Shown here in pieces: positions 60,601 to 64,000 of a stretch of 64,000 nucleotides of DNA; position 1 is the stretch's first letter; every line of letters begins with the position of its first letter. Source of the DNA: Ectocarpus siliculosus (Eukaryota; Sar; Phaeophyceae; Ectocarpales; Ectocarpaceae); NCBI GenBank assembly GCA_000310025.1, contig FN648481.1, positions 18,405-82,404 on the forward strand. The letters are read 5' to 3'. A program made the translations under genes and the position numbers. A model generated the notes under the pieces. The model had not been told where the DNA came from, ran no database searches, and was given only the letters and a program-made list of their open reading frames with translations.

Positions 60601-63600
60601 CGTTTCTGCTCCTGGTAAGGGCACATCTAACCTTTTGAGTTCGGTCTTGATTGCCATGTCTTTCGTGATGTCGATTCACTTTGAGGGGGGAGTGGGAGGG
60701 CAGATCATCACAGGAAACGACAGTGACACACACCACCGTCAACTTTCCATCAGTCGGATCAGGAAACGTTGGAACGTCGGAGCCAACACCCGCACAAGGC
60801 ACCGCAGGTATTACATCAGATAGGACGAATATTGTAGCAACAACTTTGCGCTGCGCGAAAATTGCTCCCCTCCCTCCCAACCGACGAGCGTGCCAAACAC
60901 AGCCTAGCCGTAACAAAGAAGATAGAGGCACAACGGACGCTGAAAAAGCAAAACGTTTTATATAAGTGCAATACATACCGGTTCGTACTCTACCACTCAC
61001 AACATCGAGCAAAAAAAAATGTGGGAGTTGCACACCTTTTCCGGCGTGTCTTTGCCGTCTTCTTTTTCTTCCTGGCCCTCTTCTTCGACCTCTTTCTTCG
61101 TCAACGAAGGTTCCTCCGCCGCCTCCGCCTCGCGCAAGGCGCTCTCCTCCTGCTGCACCATCAGAAGCTCCCTCACAAACTTCACCACGTCCTGGAAAGG
61201 GACTTCGATCTTCGCCACGGTCTTGTTCGCGTCGTTCTCGTTGTTTTTCTGGTGCAAAAAAAAGAAAAAAAGGGGACAAAAACAACGGAGAAAAAAGGAA
61301 GACAAAAAGAGACAATCATTACCACCGTTGTTTCATGGTGGGGCTTGGACTGCTATTACGTATCGCGTTCCCGGCGTCCTCGCTGTTTCTCTGGTGAAAA
61401 AAACAGAAAAGGGAGCCAACAAATGCCGCCGTTGTTGTATGGCGGGGTTTGGACTGCTACACATCGCGTTCATCGACCGAAAATATACAAGAAAAACGCG
61501 ACATTTTCCACCTCATCACTGACGTAGGAGCCACAACCGGAAGCGATTACTTTTGTACACGGAGATGGATTGCCCATATCAAGAAAATCCAAATATTGCT
61601 GTAGTCAGCCGGAACAGAGTTGCGACTACCTGGAGAAGCGAAGCGGTCAAGCCGAATATCCTCTATCGTAACCAGTACGTAGCATCAGCAAAGGCAGGTA
61701 GGGTGTAAGGAAATCACGGATTGCACACGCAACACAACTCACACCTTTCGGACCCATTCTACAATCTCGATTCCTCCACGATCAAGAGGATGCCACAGCA
61801 GCAGGGAAAGGGCGCATTTTCGGCACCGTCACTGCTGCTATGGCCGCAGTGTAATCGAGCTTTGACAATCGGTCCAGGGGTGTAGTATCTTACGTGTGAA
61901 ACGTACGGTGCGTCCGTCTTGTTAGTTCGCCGTGAGCAAAAGAAAACCAGAACAGCAGCAACACTAGTACGCTATTAGCTCGTGCGCAATATGTAGAAAA
62001 TCACAACAGCAACAACAACAATTTTCGCTGTTAGTTCGTCTGCAACAGAAAATCACAACAACAAAACGACGTGTTTTGTACCTCGGCAGCAACGTTGAGC
62101 TCGGCGATGCCCCTGAGGACGCCCATGACGTATCGCACGGACTCGGAGAGCATGTCGCGCACCCTCGGACCAGCGGAGGGCAGAGACCGGAAGTACACAC
62201 CCAGAATCTACGCACGTCACCATGGCGGATTGCAGATGATCAGCGTACATACATGGGGGGAGAGGGGGGAGGGAGGGAGGAGGTTCGCCGCTAAGCCCTG
62301 ACTTCCTATGCGAGCCACCAAGGCGGCCATCCTGGTTTGCAGGGTAAGCAGAGACACGATAACTGTGAAGGCGTCAATAGTAGCCGACACCACCCAGTAA
62401 CCAAGAAGCAGTTCTGGAAAAGTGTGGGAAGAGGAAACATAATACACAGACAACAATCAACAATCTAAATGGTACACAGCACAGAGCGATTGCAACACGC
62501 CCGCTTGTGAAGACATACCTGGCTGAGTCGCACGCTGCTCCCAACGGCCTTGGCGTCCTCCTCCAAATCTTCCTCTTCCCCGTCCTCGTCCCCACGGGAC
62601 CCCGCGGAGGGGTCGGCGGCGGAACCCTTCTCGAAATACAAGACGACAAGCCTCGCCAATAGCTCGGGGTCGTGGGACAGCTCGAAGAACAGGAGGCGAG
62701 AGATAGCCTCGGCGGCCACAGCTGTCATGCCCTGGTAGAAAGAAACAAAAATTGAGGTTGGTTTTGGGAGGATGCGTTTAGTAGGGTAGTACTAAACGCT
62801 TATACAGAGGTTTTAGAGTAAGCGTAACTCAAACCCGGTCCGTTGGTATTGGTTGAGTATATGTAAAATGCTTAGACGAGCGAAGCGGGGGCGTTGGATA
62901 GGACAGCCTGTTGGCCCAAACACGTCGCAAAACCACCAGGGCCAGTTCTGTCAACACGCTCGCGTACCACAAGGCATGCCACACTCGAAGGAAAGAGATC
63001 AACAGGAACCTCCAAAATCGCTCAAGTGTGTGTGACCGATCATCTCCGGCGGGAATACGGTAACTGGGTTTCAAGAATGCTGGCGAGGGCCGGCGGCATT
63101 CTACCCGCCGTCTCCACAGACGAAAAAAAACTAACAGACCAACGCGTTCTGAGGATGCGGCTGATTCGCTCAAACACGTCAATCACACATACGTAAGGTT
63201 TGGGTTCCAGGACCACTCTCGCGCGCGCGAACAGGCTAAAAAATTACGTGCTTCCGCCACACACAGCTAGGCCCGCACTTAAGAACCTCTGTAATGTTAT
63301 AGTTTAGGTCGAGGCTGGGGCTCTTACAGTAGTCCCTAGGGCAATGCTACGAATGGCTGCTATATAGGTTCTAGTTGTAGACCGAGCTCACCAACGATGC
63401 TCTAGTTCTTAGGTTTTGAGTTTTCAAACGCTCAATCTATAAACTTGCCACGTTCCTCAAGCAGGGTGTTGACTGTATAACAACGGTAGCAGTAGGCTGC
63501 TCTCTCCCGTCCGGGATTGTGGTACTCCTTTTAGGCAGCGCTTACCCGATTCGCAGATCTGTCCTTGAGAATGTCTGCGAACATGTTCAACACGTCACCC

Positions 63601-63650
63601 GTCGATCCGAGGACAGCGCTCCTGAAGATCAGGGACAGGTCGCTCAGGGC
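57601..63650 (-). CDS. CAP-G: Condensin complex subunit 3 (CAP-G), C-terminal part; 5' end beyond the window
   Basis: Nine exons in consistent phase: 63650-63546, 62731-62519, 62207-62082, 61248-61036, 60414-60223, 59714-59613, 58971-58822, 58435-58108, 57743-57601. They give 523 residues and a stop. CAP-G is the HEAT-repeat kleisin-binding subunit of condensin, which compacts mitotic chromosomes. The order of conserved segments follows the C-terminal Cnd3 domain: DVLNMFADIL, AAEAISRLLF, ELLARLVVLYFEKG, RLSQILGVYFRSLPSAGPRV, VVKFVRELL, VALCITEELW and TLKRLRKNVDRLE. An acidic region (TPDDSDSDDNGN), a Ser-rich basic patch, an Ala run with an acidic tract, and a basic end (EKRSSTRRRSSRAKASPLAE) follow, as expected for CAP-G tails. 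Family members are usually around 1000 residues, so roughly the N-terminal half lies to the right. The acceptor of the 58971 exon could also be three bases downstream. Confidence 0.85.
59067..59104. repeat. AAC trinucleotide microsatellite
   Basis: About a dozen AAC triplets with one GAC interruption, in the CAP-G intron between the exons at 59613 and 58971. A smaller related patch lies near 62005-62060. Confidence 0.95.
62760..63540. other. CAP-G intron
   Basis: The long intron between exons 63650-63546 and 62731-62519. The open frames in it are short and I see no nested gene. Confidence 0.6.
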
Positions 63651-63953
63651 CTGCAATTTTTAACATGATTCGCGAGGGGTTACAATACGCAAGACGTGAG
63701 GAAGCACGTCAGAGACAGCGACTTAGCGAGCGTAGAGTAACAAGACGCGAAGAGCGAAGGCCATAAAAAAGCGACAAGAAGGATCGGAGGACAAAATAAA
63801 TTCACCGTTATCACCCAGTCCACCCCACGCTCGGTTGACCAACAGTGCATGCCATCCTTTCCTCCTCGATTCACCTCTCTGCCTAGGTTACACCAACAAC
63901 AGCCGGCTACCTAACAGCGAATATTACCAAGCCTCCCGACACGTAACACACGC

Positions 63954-64000
63954 CCCCCCCCCCCCCCCCCCCCCCCTTTTTTTTTTTTTTTTTCCCCCCC
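63954..64000. repeat. Homopolymer block at the window edge
   Basis: A long C run, then a T run, then C again. Such pure blocks often mark a contig end or sequencing slippage, so the last few tens of bases are unreliable. Confidence 0.8.

Noticed and set aside
1-64000. CRISPR array, operon structure, rRNA genes or an integrated large DNA virus
   Set aside because: No regularly spaced identical repeats with unique spacers, no bacterial-type gene packing, no rRNA sequence and no viral core genes were seen.

Overview
The window looks like nuclear DNA of an intron-rich, moderately GC-rich eukaryote. My inference is a brown alga (Phaeophyceae, Ectocarpus-like). The reasons are many short exons split by long GT-AG introns, two large leucine-rich-repeat plus cysteine-rich membrane proteins without a kinase, stramenopile-style Ty1/copia and Helitron remnants, and a TTAGGG interstitial array. 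No database search was possible, so the species is not proven. Gene models below were built by hand from conserved motifs and were accepted only where splice sites and reading-frame phases agreed from exon to exon.

Layout. (1) 1-14477 is repeat-dominated. A block of about 6.08 kb occurs twice in direct orientation (1-6084 and 8423-14477). The spacer between the copies contains a 100-N assembly gap (6217-6316) and a diverged third copy of part of the block. Each block ends in a degenerate array of about 83 bp units. A Helitron-type PIF1 helicase fragment (14478-15663) starts exactly at the right edge of the second block. (2) 15664-25780 is a transposon graveyard. It holds an LTR with primer-binding site and gag-like ORF (16902-17727), an inverted-repeat element with dense subterminal palindromes (17875-19603), an antisense copia gag relic (21590-22830) with a candidate LTR, a second LTR split by another inverted-repeat element (23372-24167), and two tRNA-related SINE-like sequences. 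(3) 26166-34526 (+) is a 14-exon gene for a fused GHMP sugar kinase and GalU-like nucleotidyltransferase, visible as 823 residues; its first exon was not found. (4) 36439-45976 (-) and 46373-55420 or beyond (+) are two paralogous LRR / Cys-rich / multi-span membrane proteins. They are arranged head to head across 396 bp. (5) 57601-63650 (-) is the 3' half of a condensin subunit 3 (CAP-G) gene that runs off the right edge.

How the genes relate. The kinase-nucleotidyltransferase would carry out two successive salvage steps, sugar to sugar-1-phosphate to NDP-sugar, in one polypeptide. The divergent pair looks like cell-surface recognition proteins that may be co-expressed from a shared promoter. 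CAP-G is a housekeeping chromosome-condensation gene. I see no functional link between these three loci.
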